A stretch of DNA of 61,177 nucleotides from assembly GCA_023443455.1 (NCBI GenBank), contig JAEZUE010000084.1, positions 1 to 61,177 of the forward strand, read 5' to 3'. This document shows, one piece after another, positions 38,429-46,925 of the stretch; position 1 is the stretch's first letter, and each line of letters starts with the position of its first letter. The notes under the pieces were generated by a model. The model had not been told where the DNA came from. It saw nothing but the letters and a program-made list of their open reading frames with translations, and searched no databases. The translations under genes were made by a program, and so were the position numbers. Source of the stretch: Verrucomicrobiota bacterium (GTDB taxonomy: Bacteria > Verrucomicrobiota > Verrucomicrobiia > Opitutales > Opitutaceae).

Positions 38429-38899
38429 TCATCGTTCCACGGCCATGAATTTGGCGGTGGCCTTGGCGCAGAGCGCGCCGGCCTGATGGATCTCGGCTTC
38501 GAGGTGGTGAAGCGGGTGATACGCTTCGCGATGGCGGGCGGTCACCGTGACCGGCTCGCCCGAGCGGACCTCGCGGCGGTAGCGCACGGTGAGTTCGCCG
38601 GTGCGGGCCACGATGCCGCGGGCGAAGAGCGCGTGCACCATCGCGCTGTCGAGCGCGGTGGCGAGCAGGCCGCCGTGCACGATGCCCTCGTAGCTCTCAC
38701 CGCCGGGCGGGCAGATCCATTCGGCGGCGACATGGCCGGCCGGCCGCACAGAGAAGCGCAACCCGAGGCCGCCTGCGGCGACTGGGCGGCACGCGAAGCT
38801 GGTGCGGTGCTGCTGCGCGCAGAGGGCGCGCAGGTTGGCCTCAGTGGCCGGCGCAACCGCAGCCATGCCCGTGGTGGTGGCCGTGTTCGCCATGATCAT
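38429..38899 (-). CDS. PaaI-type hot-dog thioesterase
   Basis: Up to 156 aa. The single hot-dog domain has the family centre YEGIVHGGLLATALDSAM, with HGG and the catalytic Asp in LDSAM, followed by ELTVRYRREVRSGEPVTV. It probably hydrolyses an acyl-CoA; the substrate is not evident. The start is uncertain: an ATG at 38899 overlaps the preceding gene by 59 bp, whereas M12 at 38866 reduces the overlap to 26 bp. It is transcribed together with the NifX-like gene upstream. Confidence 0.83.
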   Translation of the reverse strand: MIMANTATTTGMAAVAPATEANLRALCAQQHRTSFACRPVAAGGLGLRFSVRPAGHVAAEWICPPGGESYEGIVHGGLLATALDSAMVHALFARGIVARTGELTVRYRREVRSGEPVTVTARHREAYHPLHHLEAEIHQAGALCAKATAKFMAVER

Positions 38900-39275
38900 G
38901 ATGGTGGCCGGGTTCGTGGCCGTGGCCGTGATGGCCGCCCTCGCAGGCGTTGGCGCCCGCGGCGAGCGAGCCGTCGAGCCAGGCTTGGACGAGCTCGGCG
39001 GGGTTGCTGGGGGCGACGCCCACGGTCACGAGGATGCCGGCGGCGGCCATGCGTTGCTGGGCGCCCTGGCCCATGCCGCCGGCGAGGAAGTGGGTGACGC
39101 CCTGGGCGCCGAGCCAGGCGGCCCAACCGCAGGGTTCGGGCTCGGGCGGCACCACGGTGGCGGTGCGCAGGATACGGTTGGCGGTGGTGTCGATTTCGAA
39201 GAGGCCGGCCTTGGCGGCGGCGCCGAAGTGCGGGGAGAACTCGTCGTTCTCGGTGAGCGCGAGGGCGATAATCAT
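38841..39275 (-). CDS. NifX/NifB-type dinitrogenase-cofactor-like protein with His-rich tail
   Basis: A 144-aa member of the dinitrogenase iron-molybdenum cofactor family (PF02579). The core is IALALTENDEFSPHFGAAAK at the N-terminus and THFLAGGMGQGAQQRM in the middle. In non-nitrogen-fixers such proteins bind iron-sulfur or other metal clusters. The last 30 residues are about half His and Gly and end in CGCAGH, a likely metal-holding tail. Divergent from a DUF134 regulator, the usual partner of this family, and overlapping the thioesterase gene. Confidence 0.88.
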   Translation of the reverse strand: MIIALALTENDEFSPHFGAAAKAGLFEIDTTANRILRTATVVPPEPEPCGWAAWLGAQGVTHFLAGGMGQGAQQRMAAAGILVTVGVAPSNPAELVQAWLDGSLAAGANACEGGHHGHGHEPGHHHDHGEHGHHHGHGCGCAGH

Positions 39276-39425
39276 GGGTGGTGTTTGGAATCTGGTGTCG
39301 GTGGCTTCGAGGGAAGCCGCTGGTGGCCCGGGCTTCCGCGTCCGCTGTGTCGTGCAAAACGCTCGCCGTGTTTGGCGAATGGTGTTGAGAACTTTGGCCG
39401 TGAAGCGGGTTGGCTGTTGGAGTAA

Positions 39426-39439
39426 TGAGCTTATGCTCA
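39426..39439. promoter_or_regulatory. TGAGC-N4-GCTCA inverted repeat, candidate DUF134 operator
   Basis: A perfect 5-bp inverted repeat with a TTAT spacer, 34 bp before the DUF134 start and about 150 bp before the divergent NifX-like gene. The position fits an operator for the DUF134 regulator. It is a single short site, so the assignment is tentative. Confidence 0.45.
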
Positions 39440-39472
39440 AAACCAACCCGCACACAAGTCCCCATTTTCACC

Positions 39473-39775
39473 ATGGCCCGCCCGACCTGTCCCCGTCGCA
39501 TCTCCCATCGCCCGCCCGCCACTTACTTCAAACCGGCGGGCATCCCGTTGTGCGAACTCGAGGAAGTGGAACTGGCGGCCGACGAGCTCGAGGCGCTGCG
39601 GCTGGCCGATGTCGAGGATCTCTACCACACGGAGGCGGCGGCGAAGATGCGGGTGTCGCGCCAGACCTTCGACCGCATCGTGCGCAAGGCGCGGATGAAG
39701 GTGGCCGAGGCGCTGGTGCATGGCCGGGCGTTGCGGGTGAGCATGCCGCCGCCCGAAAAGCAAATTTCTATCTGA
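39473..39775 (+). CDS. DUF134-family DNA-binding regulator
   Basis: A 100-aa protein with the DUF134 pattern: ARPTCPRRI at the start, YFKPAGIPLCELEEVELAADE, then a sigma-70-region-4-like helix-turn-helix (AAAKMRVSRQTFDRIVRKAR) and a short tail. DUF134 proteins commonly adjoin NifX-like genes and are thought to regulate them. Start 39473 is taken; longer starts would place coding sequence over the probable operator. The next gene on plus begins 5 bp after the stop. Confidence 0.88.
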   Translation: MARPTCPRRISHRPPATYFKPAGIPLCELEEVELAADELEALRLADVEDLYHTEAAAKMRVSRQTFDRIVRKARMKVAEALVHGRALRVSMPPPEKQISI

Positions 39776-39780
39776 ACCCA

Positions 39781-40980
39781 ATGAACCTGAAGAACTACGT
39801 CCTCCCCCTGCTCGGGCTCACCGCGTTGCTGTTGAATGCGGTGGCGGCCGACACGAGCAACCCGCGGCAAGTCCGCTCCGGCATCGTCGAATATGAGCTT
39901 TCCACCTCCGGCATGGGCACGACCCAGAAGGGGACGAAGACGGAGTGGTTCGACGACTACGGCAACCGCACGGCGACGCTCGAGAAGAGCACGAGCACCA
40001 CGAAGATCCTCGGGCAGACCTCGACCGAGGTGAAGGAGGAGCTCACGATCATCGACGGCGACACCGTCTACACGATCGACCTGCGCGCGAAAACCGGCAC
40101 GAAGGCCGACATCGGCCAGATGAAGCAGATGGGCGCGGCGATGGCGAACCGCATGGGTGCCGCTGAGGACCCGAAGAAGTTCGTCGAGAAGAACGGCGGC
40201 AAATGGCTGCCCGCCGAGACGTTCCTCGGCCGCAAGTGCGACGTCGTCGAGATGATGGGCGTGAAGACCTGGACCTACAAAGGGGTGACGCTCAAGACCG
40301 AGGGCGCGATGATGGGCATCGCCACCACGCAGGTGGCGAAGAAGTTCGAGGAGAACGTGCGCGTGCCGGCGTCGAAGTTTCAGGTGCCCGCCGGGATCGA
40401 GTTCGAGACGCAGGAGATGCCTGCCGAGGCCGCCGCGATGATGCAGGCGCTCATGGGCGGCGGAGGCCAGGGCGAGGACGGCGAAGCGCCCAACTGGCTC
40501 GCCCAGGCGATGCAGCAGGCGCAGGCCGAGAACGGCGACGACGAGGAGGACAGCGAGAGCGACTGGCCGGATCTGCGCCTCCCGCTCGAGGATTTCCGCG
40601 CGATCGTCGCCGACTTCACGGTGCCCGGCTACCGGAAGATGCCGATCCTGCATACGAAGAAGGAATACGGCCTGATCCTGGCGAACAATTCGGGTTCGGC
40701 GATCGCGGTGGGCGTGACGCCCGAGGAGGCCGTGCAGGGCCGGGACGAGGATCCCAACTACAAGCTGGTCTCGAAGTTCAAGCACGCCGGGTATTCGTGC
40801 GAACTCATCGAGGTCGCCGACGAGGGCGACGAGATGGACGGCGAGCCGGTGGGCCCGGTGGAGATCTCCTCCGGCGTGGTGATTCACATGCCGCGCAAAG
40901 GCTGCGTGCTGGTCGTCACCTCCAAGCCGAAGCGCTCGAAGGCCGAGATGATGAAGTTGCTCGAGATGCTGGATCTCTGA
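39781..40980 (+). CDS. Secreted protein of unknown function, paralogue 1
   Basis: 399 aa with a signal peptide (MNLKNYVLPLLGLTALLLNAVA). The body reads EYELSTSGMGTTQKGTKTEW, GRKCDVVEMMGVKTWTYKGV and LKTEGAMMGIATTQVAKKFEEN, all closely matched in the protein at 48239-49471. An acidic low-complexity linker (NGDDEEDSESDW) separates this from a second domain with KHAGYSCELIEVADEG and a final LVVTSKPKRSKAEMMKLLEML. A single Cys lies in GRKCDV and others near the end. No family name is offered. It follows the DUF134 gene by 5 bp but probably belongs to another function. Confidence 0.8.
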   Translation: MNLKNYVLPLLGLTALLLNAVAADTSNPRQVRSGIVEYELSTSGMGTTQKGTKTEWFDDYGNRTATLEKSTSTTKILGQTSTEVKEELTIIDGDTVYTIDLRAKTGTKADIGQMKQMGAAMANRMGAAEDPKKFVEKNGGKWLPAETFLGRKCDVVEMMGVKTWTYKGVTLKTEGAMMGIATTQVAKKFEENVRVPASKFQVPAGIEFETQEMPAEAAAMMQALMGGGGQGEDGEAPNWLAQAMQQAQAENGDDEEDSESDWPDLRLPLEDFRAIVADFTVPGYRKMPILHTKKEYGLILANNSGSAIAVGVTPEEAVQGRDEDPNYKLVSKFKHAGYSCELIEVADEGDEMDGEPVGPVEISSGVVIHMPRKGCVLVVTSKPKRSKAEMMKLLEMLDL

Positions 40981-41113
40981 GCCGTGATGATGCGGTCGAG
41001 AGGCGAGCGTCGAGGGACGAGCGCCAAAGCATCGGTGGCGAGCTTCCAGCACGAGTGATTCGCTCGATCTCCTCTGGGTCGCCCCCTCGACGCCCGTCAC
41101 TCGTCACCCGACC
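40981..41113. repeat. Copy 4 of the 130-bp repeat
   Basis: GCCGTGATGATGCGGTCGAG ... CCCGTCACTCGTCACCCGACC, beginning at the base after the TGA stop of the secreted-protein gene. A half unit of the GCCTGCAAGCAGGCTCCTAC family follows at 41152-41174. Confidence 0.88.
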
Positions 41114-41214
41114 GCATGCTTACGGCTGAGCGGGCGTTCGTTGGCAGCGGAATCGCCTGCAAGCAGGCTCCTACAGATGAGAGCCGGCAGGTGCGGCTGG
41201 GCGCGAATCGCGCC

Positions 41215-42402
41215 TCAGAACCATGGATTCTCATCCGGGTCGCCGAAGGGATCGGCGCCGCCCGCGATATCGCCGAACTGGGTGCGCGCGGCGCCGCGGC
41301 GGCCGCGGCGTTTCTTGCGGGGCTGGGCCGAACGCTCCCAAAACGCGATCGTCGCCTCGAGATCGTCGAGGACGAAGCGTTGGCGGTCGATCTCGGCGAG
41401 CAGTTCCCCTTCGACGCGGGTCGCGAGTTTCGCCCGTTGGTGGGCCAGCAGGGAAAAGCGCCACGAGGGGATCTTGCGGTAGTGGCGCACCCTGCGGTCC
41501 GCATCGCGCCGGGCGGCGTCGAGCTCGGCCAACGCGGCGACGAGGCGGCCGACGGTACTCGTGGGCCCGATGATCTCGGCGGCGGTTTCCCACTCGACCT
41601 CGAGCCGCGAGAGCCAGTCGACGTCGCGCTCGGCCCACGCCTGCTGCACGTCGTGCCAGAGGCGGGCGCGTTGGGGCGTCCACTCGCCACCACGATCCGG
41701 ATGCAGGTGTTGCACGAGCCGGCGGTAGATCTCGCGGGCCGGTTCGGGACCGCGGCGGCTGGAGGGGGCGCCGAGGAAGCCGCCGAGGGTTTCGCGGAAC
41801 TGCGCGGCTTCCGGGGAATCGGGATCGATGCCATGCGCGGCGAAGAACGCCGCCATGTCCTGCTCGAACGAATCCCGCTCGGCGTCGCCCTCCGGTGCTT
41901 GGCCGAACGGGTCGGGATCGTCGAAGGGGTCCCACGCGCCGGCCGTCGGGCGGCCGGAGGTTGGAGGCGGCGCGGTGGGTTCCGGGTTGTCGTCCGGGGG
42001 CGGGTTCTGGCGTCGGGCCCAGATCCGCGCGGGGGAAGAGCGGGAGGCGAAGGCTTCGTCCTCGACCGAGTGGATCAGCCGCGATTTCTCGGCCACCGCG
42101 GTGGCCAGTTCGCGCAGTTCGGTCAACAGGGTGGGGAAGGTGGCGGCGGTCCAGGCGCAGAAGGCCGGTTCGTCGACGTTTTCGTGGCGGTGCAGGTCGG
42201 CCGTGGCCTTCGTGAGGCGTTTGCGCGCGGCGAGCAACTGTTTCCAAGCGGCCTGTTGCAGCGGCCGGTTGTCGACGACCATCAGGGCCCACGCGGCGGG
42301 TTTGCGCCCACGCGCGGCCCGGGCGGCGGCGAAGGCGGAGCGTGGTTTGCGTTCGGGTCGAGGCACGGCGCCCGACGCTGGGCGGTGGTCGGGGCGGGGC
42401 AA
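41215..42402 (-). CDS. J-domain-like protein of unknown role
   Basis: 395 aa, with a Pro/Asp-rich disordered middle (WDPFDDPDPFGQAPEGD). About residues 215-260 resemble a short J domain: REIYRRLVQHLHPDRGGEW with the HPD motif, then RLWHDVQQAWAERDVDWL. The ends are charged, with a basic RKKRRGRRGAARTQF near the C-terminus. The called start is TTG; an ATG at 42282 is another choice. It might recruit DnaK to a specific client. Last in a minus-strand series headed by the ECF sigma genes, though a 117-bp gap precedes it. Confidence 0.72.
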   Translation of the reverse strand: MPRPDHRPASGAVPRPERKPRSAFAAARAARGRKPAAWALMVVDNRPLQQAAWKQLLAARKRLTKATADLHRHENVDEPAFCAWTAATFPTLLTELRELATAVAEKSRLIHSVEDEAFASRSSPARIWARRQNPPPDDNPEPTAPPPTSGRPTAGAWDPFDDPDPFGQAPEGDAERDSFEQDMAAFFAAHGIDPDSPEAAQFRETLGGFLGAPSSRRGPEPAREIYRRLVQHLHPDRGGEWTPQRARLWHDVQQAWAERDVDWLSRLEVEWETAAEIIGPTSTVGRLVAALAELDAARRDADRRVRHYRKIPSWRFSLLAHQRAKLATRVEGELLAEIDRQRFVLDDLEATIAFWERSAQPRKKRRGRRGAARTQFGDIAGGADPFGDPDENPWF

Positions 42403-42519
42403 GACCGTTCCGTTCGCCGAAAGAGGGGGCGTGGATGCACGCAGATCGACACAGATTCGGAGGTCGCTTGGCCACGCCGAATCGGCTGCGCAGATCTCAC
42501 CTTCGCCGGGTGGTGCGGG

Positions 42520-43029
42520 TCAGGTGTCCGACAGGCGTTTCATTTCCCGTTCTTGGGTGCGGAGCTCCTTGCGCAGGGTCTTGGCGTTTTGTTGCTCGCT
42601 CTTGAGCTGCTCGCGCAGACGGGTGCGCTCGGCGGTCTCGGTCGTGGTGCGGAGCTGCTGCTTGAGCTGGGTGCAGGTCGCATTGGCGGAGTCGCATTGC
42701 TGCTTGAGGGCCTGAACGCGTTCCTGGGCCTGGGCGAGCACGGCCGGATCGGTGGCCTGTTGCTTCGATTGGTTGCGCAGGCGATCCCGATCCTGGTCTT
42801 GATCCTGTTGGCGTGCCCGATCCTGGTCGGTCGACTGGTATTGGCGTTCCCAGTGTTGTTGCTGCTGTTGGCCGCTGCCGTAGCCACCGCCTCCACGGCT
42901 CCCGCCACCACCGCCGCCACCACCGCCACCACCACCGCCACCACCACCGCCACCGCCGCGGGCGAGGGCGAGCGGAACTGCGAGCAGAACGAGGCCGACG
43001 AGGGCCGTGATCCGTGTGGTCGTCTTCAT
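42520..43029 (-). CDS. Secreted Gly-rich / Gln-rich coiled-coil protein
   Basis: 169 aa: a signal peptide (MKTTTRITALVGLVLLAVPLALA), a run of about 20 Gly, a SRGGGGYGSG segment, a Gln/Asp-rich part (QQQQQHWERQYQSTDQDR), and a coiled coil (about residues 95-165) with AQERVQALKQQCDSAN. Two Cys are present in the coil (QCDSANATCTQLK). Function is unknown; the composition suggests an envelope or surface structural protein. It lies downstream of the sigma/anti-sigma genes on the same strand. Confidence 0.72.
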   Translation of the reverse strand: MKTTTRITALVGLVLLAVPLALARGGGGGGGGGGGGGGGGGGGSRGGGGYGSGQQQQQHWERQYQSTDQDRARQQDQDQDRDRLRNQSKQQATDPAVLAQAQERVQALKQQCDSANATCTQLKQQLRTTTETAERTRLREQLKSEQQNAKTLRKELRTQEREMKRLSDT

Positions 43030-43173
43030 GGTCTACCTCCCGTGGGAAGGTTGCCGGCCTGGGGCAGGCTGGGGCGAAGTCGGCCGGATGGGGCTTCGCT
43101 CCAAAGGGTGCTGGACTGTCGCTCGGGGTTGCTCCGATGGGAACAGCAATGGCGCGGGCCGAGCACGGCGAAG

Positions 43174-43692
43174 TTAGTCGCGGTCGGGCTGGTTGGCGAA
43201 CTGCGCGCGCCACACTTCGAGCAGTTCGTGTTTGCGGGTGGCGCGTTGGGTGGGGGAGAGAGCCTGGATCTCGGTCTGGATGGCCGAGCGCTCCGCCTCA
43301 GGCAGCGAGCGCATCATCACGGGCCAATCGGCCTGGTCGCGGTCGTCACGCCAGCCGGCGCGCACGCGCTCGCGCTGGGCTTCGGGGAGTTGGCGGAAGG
43401 CGTTGAGCCGGGCGTGCAGGGCGGCGCGCTCCTCGGGGCTCATGGCGCGCACCTTGGCGATGGCGCGTTGGATACGGTCGAGCTGGGCGTCGTCCATGTC
43501 GAGGAAGCGTTCGAGCGCGGTGAGATCGTCGTTGGCGGCGGCGCGGGCGTGGTTCGGGCCTCCGTTGCCATTGCCGCCCTGTCCATGACGTGGGGCGCCC
43601 GCGGGCGGGCCTCCGGCGGCGGCGAGGACCAAGGGCGAGAGGCCGAGCAGCGCCAGGCTGACGAAACGGTGAAAAGAGGTCCGGGTTTTCAT
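43174..43692 (-). CDS. Secreted DUF3106-like helical protein
   Basis: 172 aa with a signal peptide (MKTRTSFHRFVSLALLGLSP) and two related helical segments: KVRAMSPEERAALHARLNAF and QALSPTQRATRKHELLEVW, separated by RQLPEAQRERVRAGW. The MSPEER...R...F pattern is that of DUF3106 and of periplasmic metal-sensor proteins. It overlaps the anti-sigma gene by 4 bp (43689-43692), so it is a member of the sigma operon. Confidence 0.78.
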   Translation of the reverse strand: MKTRTSFHRFVSLALLGLSPLVLAAAGGPPAGAPRHGQGGNGNGGPNHARAAANDDLTALERFLDMDDAQLDRIQRAIAKVRAMSPEERAALHARLNAFRQLPEAQRERVRAGWRDDRDQADWPVMMRSLPEAERSAIQTEIQALSPTQRATRKHELLEVWRAQFANQPDRD

Positions 43693-44075
43693 GAGTGGTT
43701 GGCGTTCGGGGTGGGGATGAGGAGCAGGTCGCCGACCGCTTCGTTGTCGGTGAGGGGCAGGGCGCCGCGCAGCGCGTCGTCGAGGGCGAAGAGTTCGCCG
43801 TAGGCGGCGAGTTCGGCGGCTGACGGTCCATCGTTCCGGCCGGGCCGATCCGGGGTGAGCACGAGCAACCAGACGGCGGCCGCAGCGGCGCCGGCGGGCA
43901 CTAGCGACCACCACCAATGGCGGGCGAACCCACGGCGGGGGGCGGGCTCGCGGCGCAGGTCGCGCTTGAGGTCGGTCCAGCGACGCTCGAACTCCGGCGT
44001 GGTGTCGCGCAGGCCGGAGCGGAGCAGGGCCTCCGGGTCGTGGGCGTCGGGTGGCGTGGGCGTGGAGTGCTTCAT
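43689..44075 (-). CDS. Probable membrane anti-sigma factor
   Basis: 128 aa with one membrane segment (WWWSLVPAGAAAAAVWLLVL, about residues 54-73). The cytoplasmic part has LRSGLRDTTPEFERRWTDLK and the periplasmic part ELAAYGELFALDDAL. It overlaps the ECF sigma gene by 4 bp upstream and the DUF3106-like gene by 4 bp downstream. There is no zinc-finger motif. Role inferred from position and topology. Confidence 0.78.
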   Translation of the reverse strand: MKHSTPTPPDAHDPEALLRSGLRDTTPEFERRWTDLKRDLRREPAPRRGFARHWWWSLVPAGAAAAAVWLLVLTPDRPGRNDGPSAAELAAYGELFALDDALRGALPLTDNEAVGDLLLIPTPNANHS

Positions 44076-44647
44076 CGGTTGGGAGAGAACAGGCTCCGGA
44101 GCGCGTGGCGGGCGCGGTGGAGGATGACGTTGAGATGGTTGGCGGTGATGCCGAGGGTGGTGGCGATCTCGGCGGGCGAGAGCTCGCCGGCGGCGGTGAG
44201 CAGGAGGGCGCTGCGCTGGCGTTCGGGGAGTTGTTGGAGGGCGGCGAGCAGTTGCTCCTCGGTTTCGGCGGCGCGCCGGCGTTCCTCGGGCGAGGCGTCG
44301 GTGGCGAGCAATGCGAGGTCCTCGGGCGGCACGGCCTCGACCGGCTTGCGGCGCCGGCGGCGCAGCTCGTGGAGCAACTCGCGGCGGGCGATGGCGAAGA
44401 GCCAGGAGGAGAACTTCGCCTCGGGCCGGTAGCGGGCGGCGGCGCGGTAGACGCGGTGGAAGGTCTGGAGCGCGAGGTCCTCCGCGTCGGCGCGGGAGCC
44501 GAGGGCGCGGTAGAAGAAGTTCAACAGCGGCAGCTTCCAGCGGTCGAAGAGCGGCTGGAGCGCATCGGGATCGCCGGCGGCCACGCGCAACAGGCAGGCA
44601 TGGTCGGCATCGGCCGGTTCGCCCACGACGTGCACCGGGGTGGCCAT
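44072..44647 (-). CDS. ECF-type RNA polymerase sigma factor
   Basis: 191 aa. Region 2 covers about residues 15-85 (CLLRVAAGDPDALQPLFDRW, GSRADAEDLALQTFHRVYRA, KFSSWLFAIARRELLHELRR) and region 4 about 125-180 (LPERQRSALLLTAAGELSPAEIA, LNVILHRARHALR). An ATG at 44710 would add 21 hydrophobic residues (KFAAAFALPAWLCPWLAPLA); 44647 is preferred because it gives the usual soluble start. First gene of an operon with its anti-sigma and secreted proteins, which suggests envelope stress control. Confidence 0.9.
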   Translation of the reverse strand: MATPVHVVGEPADADHACLLRVAAGDPDALQPLFDRWKLPLLNFFYRALGSRADAEDLALQTFHRVYRAAARYRPEAKFSSWLFAIARRELLHELRRRRRKPVEAVPPEDLALLATDASPEERRRAAETEEQLLAALQQLPERQRSALLLTAAGELSPAEIATTLGITANHLNVILHRARHALRSLFSPNR

Positions 44648-44790
44648 GGCCAGCGGGGCGAGCCAGGGGCAAAGCCAAGCGGGCAGGGCGAAGGCGGCGG
44701 CAAACTTCATGCGCAGGCGGGATTCAATGAACAAGCGGCGGCGGAGCGAATTTTCGTGTCGATCCGCCGCAGGGGCGGAGAGGTGGGGGA

Positions 44791-45156
44791 TCAGCCGGCG
44801 TTGGGGCAGTCGGCGTTGGCGCCGGAGCCGTCCTTGGGGCCCTTGCCGGGCGCGGTGGCCTTGCCGGAACCGTCCTTCAACGGGGTGCCGGTGGAGTTGG
44901 GGTTGCCGCGGTTCTTGAGGGCTTTGCCGGAGCCGTCGCGCAGCGGGGTGCCCTGGCCGGGACCGGACCCGTCGCAGATGCCGGTGCCGTTGCCGAACCC
45001 GCCGGTGCCGTCGCACACGGCGGACTGCTGGCGGGCTCCGCGGTTGCCCTGGCCGTTTCCGCCATTGCCGCCGCCCTGGCGGGCGAGGGCGGGAGCGGCG
45101 GCGAGGCCGGCGATGAGAAGGGAGAGGAGAGCGAAACGAGTGGTGGTGTTATTCAT
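44791..45156 (-). CDS. Small secreted Gly-rich protein with DGSG repeats
   Basis: 121 aa: a signal peptide (MNNTTTRFALLSLLIAGLAA), a Gly/Asn-rich part, then repeats of GTPLRDGSGKA, GTPLKDGSGKA and GPKDGSGAN, with Cys-Asp pairs (AVCDGTG, GICDGSG) and a final CPNAG. No family recognised. The Asp-Gly-Ser-Gly units could bind calcium, which is inference. It is upstream of the sigma gene on the same strand, separated by 143 bp. Confidence 0.72.
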   Translation of the reverse strand: MNNTTTRFALLSLLIAGLAAAPALARQGGGNGGNGQGNRGARQQSAVCDGTGGFGNGTGICDGSGPGQGTPLRDGSGKALKNRGNPNSTGTPLKDGSGKATAPGKGPKDGSGANADCPNAG

Positions 45157-45334
45157 GGCAACGAGGGAAAGCCCGGCTCCCGGCGAAAATTACACGCGGG
45201 GCGAAAATGGTGCCGGGAGTGCGCCCTGTATCGAAATCCCCGACTCATATTCGCCGCGTGCAAACTCCCGGAGCGCAGCGTTGCGCTGGCCGGGCTTGTG
45301 CTTCCATGCTCGGCGGCTCTCCGCCTGCCGCACC

Positions 45335-46717
45335 ATGGACGTCCTCCTGCTCTCCCGCCTGCAGTTCGCGCTGACGACTGCCTTCCACTATCTCTACCCG
45401 CCACTGAGCATCGGGCTCGGGCTGCTGCTCGTGCTCAACGAGGGCATGTGGCTGTGGACGAAGAAGCCGCTCTACCACCAGATGGCGCGTTTCTGGACGA
45501 AGGTCTTCGCGCTGACCTTCGCGCTGGGCGTGGCCACGGGCATCGTGCTCGAGTTCGAGTTCGGCACGAACTGGGCGACGTATTCGCGGTATGTGGGCGA
45601 CGTCTTCGGCAGCGCGCTCGCGGCCGAGGGCATCTTCGCGTTCTTCCTCGAGTCGGGCTTCCTGGCGGTCCTGCTCTTCGGCTGGGACAAGGTCGGCCCG
45701 AAGCTGCACTTCTTCGCCACCTGCATGGTGGCCTTCGGGGCGCATTTTTCCGCGATCTGGATCATCGTGGCCAACTCCTGGATGCAGACGCCCGCCGGCT
45801 TCCACATCGTCGGCGAGGGACTCGAGGCGCGCGCCGAGATCACCAGCTTCTGGGACATGGTCTTCAATCCTTCGGCGCTGGACCGGCTCACGCACACCGT
45901 CATCGGGTGCTGGCAGGCGGGCGCGTGGTTCATGGTCAGCGTGGGCGCGTGGTACCTGTTGAAGAAACGGCACCGCGACTTCGCGATGGCCTCGGTGAAA
46001 CTGGGCCTGTCCGTCGCCGCGGTGTCGGCGGTGCTCTCGCTAGTCACCGGCCACGAAAGCGCGGCGGGGGTTGCGAAGAACCAGCCGGCCAAGCTCGCCG
46101 CCTTCGAGGGCCAGTACGAGACGACCGCGCAGGCGCCGCTCTACATCGCCGGCTGGGTCGACGAGAAGACGGAGACCACCCACGGTATCGCGATTCCGGG
46201 GATGCTGAGCTGGTTGATCGGCGGCGACACAAGCACGGTGGTGAAGGGCCTCAACGACCCGGAGGTCGTGCCCGACGGGCGCCCGCCGGTGAACTTCACG
46301 TTCCAGCTCTACCACCTCATGGTCGCCGTGGGCATGGGCCTGATCGGGCTGGGGGCGTGGGCGGTCTTCGCGCTGTGGCGCGGCAAGCTCGCCGACTCCC
46401 GCGTGCTGCTCGGCCTGCTCACGCTCTCCGTGCTCGGCCCGCAGATCGCCAACCAGGCGGGCTGGTGGGCGGCGGAGGTCGGGCGCCAGCCGTGGATCGT
46501 GTACCGGTTGCTGCGGACTTCGGAGGCGCTGTCGAAGGTCGTCACCGCCAACCAGGTCGTCGCCTCGATGGTGATGTTCGGCTTCGTCTACCTGCTGCTC
46601 TTCGCGGTATTCATTTTCTTGCTCAACGAGAAGATCAAGCACGGGCCCGACGACACCGACCTGCATCCCAGCGGCAAGCTGGGGCTGGGGCTTCCCGGAG
46701 CGAACAGCCAACACTGA
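45335..46717 (+). CDS. cydA: Cytochrome bd oxidase subunit I
   Basis: A 460-aa membrane subunit carrying the hemes of the high-affinity quinol oxidase. About nine membrane segments begin with LLLSRLQFALTTAFHYLYPP (heme-ligand His in FHYLYPP). Motifs: GIVLEFEFGTNW, ALAAEGIFAFFLESGFLAV, HFSAIWIIVANSWMQTP and EVGRQPWIVYRLLRTSEA. The quinol loop is of the short type. The ATG at 45335 is the family start. cydB follows after 208 bp, with a dispersed repeat between. Allows respiration at low oxygen. Confidence 0.96.
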   Translation: MDVLLLSRLQFALTTAFHYLYPPLSIGLGLLLVLNEGMWLWTKKPLYHQMARFWTKVFALTFALGVATGIVLEFEFGTNWATYSRYVGDVFGSALAAEGIFAFFLESGFLAVLLFGWDKVGPKLHFFATCMVAFGAHFSAIWIIVANSWMQTPAGFHIVGEGLEARAEITSFWDMVFNPSALDRLTHTVIGCWQAGAWFMVSVGAWYLLKKRHRDFAMASVKLGLSVAAVSAVLSLVTGHESAAGVAKNQPAKLAAFEGQYETTAQAPLYIAGWVDEKTETTHGIAIPGMLSWLIGGDTSTVVKGLNDPEVVPDGRPPVNFTFQLYHLMVAVGMGLIGLGAWAVFALWRGKLADSRVLLGLLTLSVLGPQIANQAGWWAAEVGRQPWIVYRLLRTSEALSKVVTANQVVASMVMFGFVYLLLFAVFIFLLNEKIKHGPDDTDLHPSGKLGLGLPGANSQH

Positions 46718-46784
46718 ACATCGAACCTCGAAACCCGATGAATCCGACAGAAGGCAACGAAGAGAACGAAGGGAAGCGGCGGGA

Positions 46785-46866
46785 CGGTCGTGGCGCAGGC
46801 CTCCGTGCCTGCGGTGGCTGGTGTTGCGGCGTCTTGGGATCGCAGGCGGGGACGCCTGCGCCACGC
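46785..46866. repeat. GGCGCAGGC/GCCTGCGCC repeat between cydA and cydB
   Basis: Arms TGGCGCAGGCCTCCGTGCC and GGCGGGGACGCCTGCGCCA, the same family as the units in the esterase and cobB genes, here inside an operon without an obvious gene interruption. As RNA it would form a hairpin between the two cistrons. Confidence 0.82.
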
Positions 46867-46925
46867 CAAGGGAGCCTGCGCCGCCCGGATTCCAACGGGC
46901 ATTCGGAGCAGAAAGGACTTTTCGC

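Noticed and set aside
42813..43010. Possible CRISPR-like short tandem repeats (CCGCCACCACCGCCACC)
   Set aside because: These are codons of the poly-Gly run in the secreted protein read on the other strand; unit length and spacing do not fit a CRISPR array.
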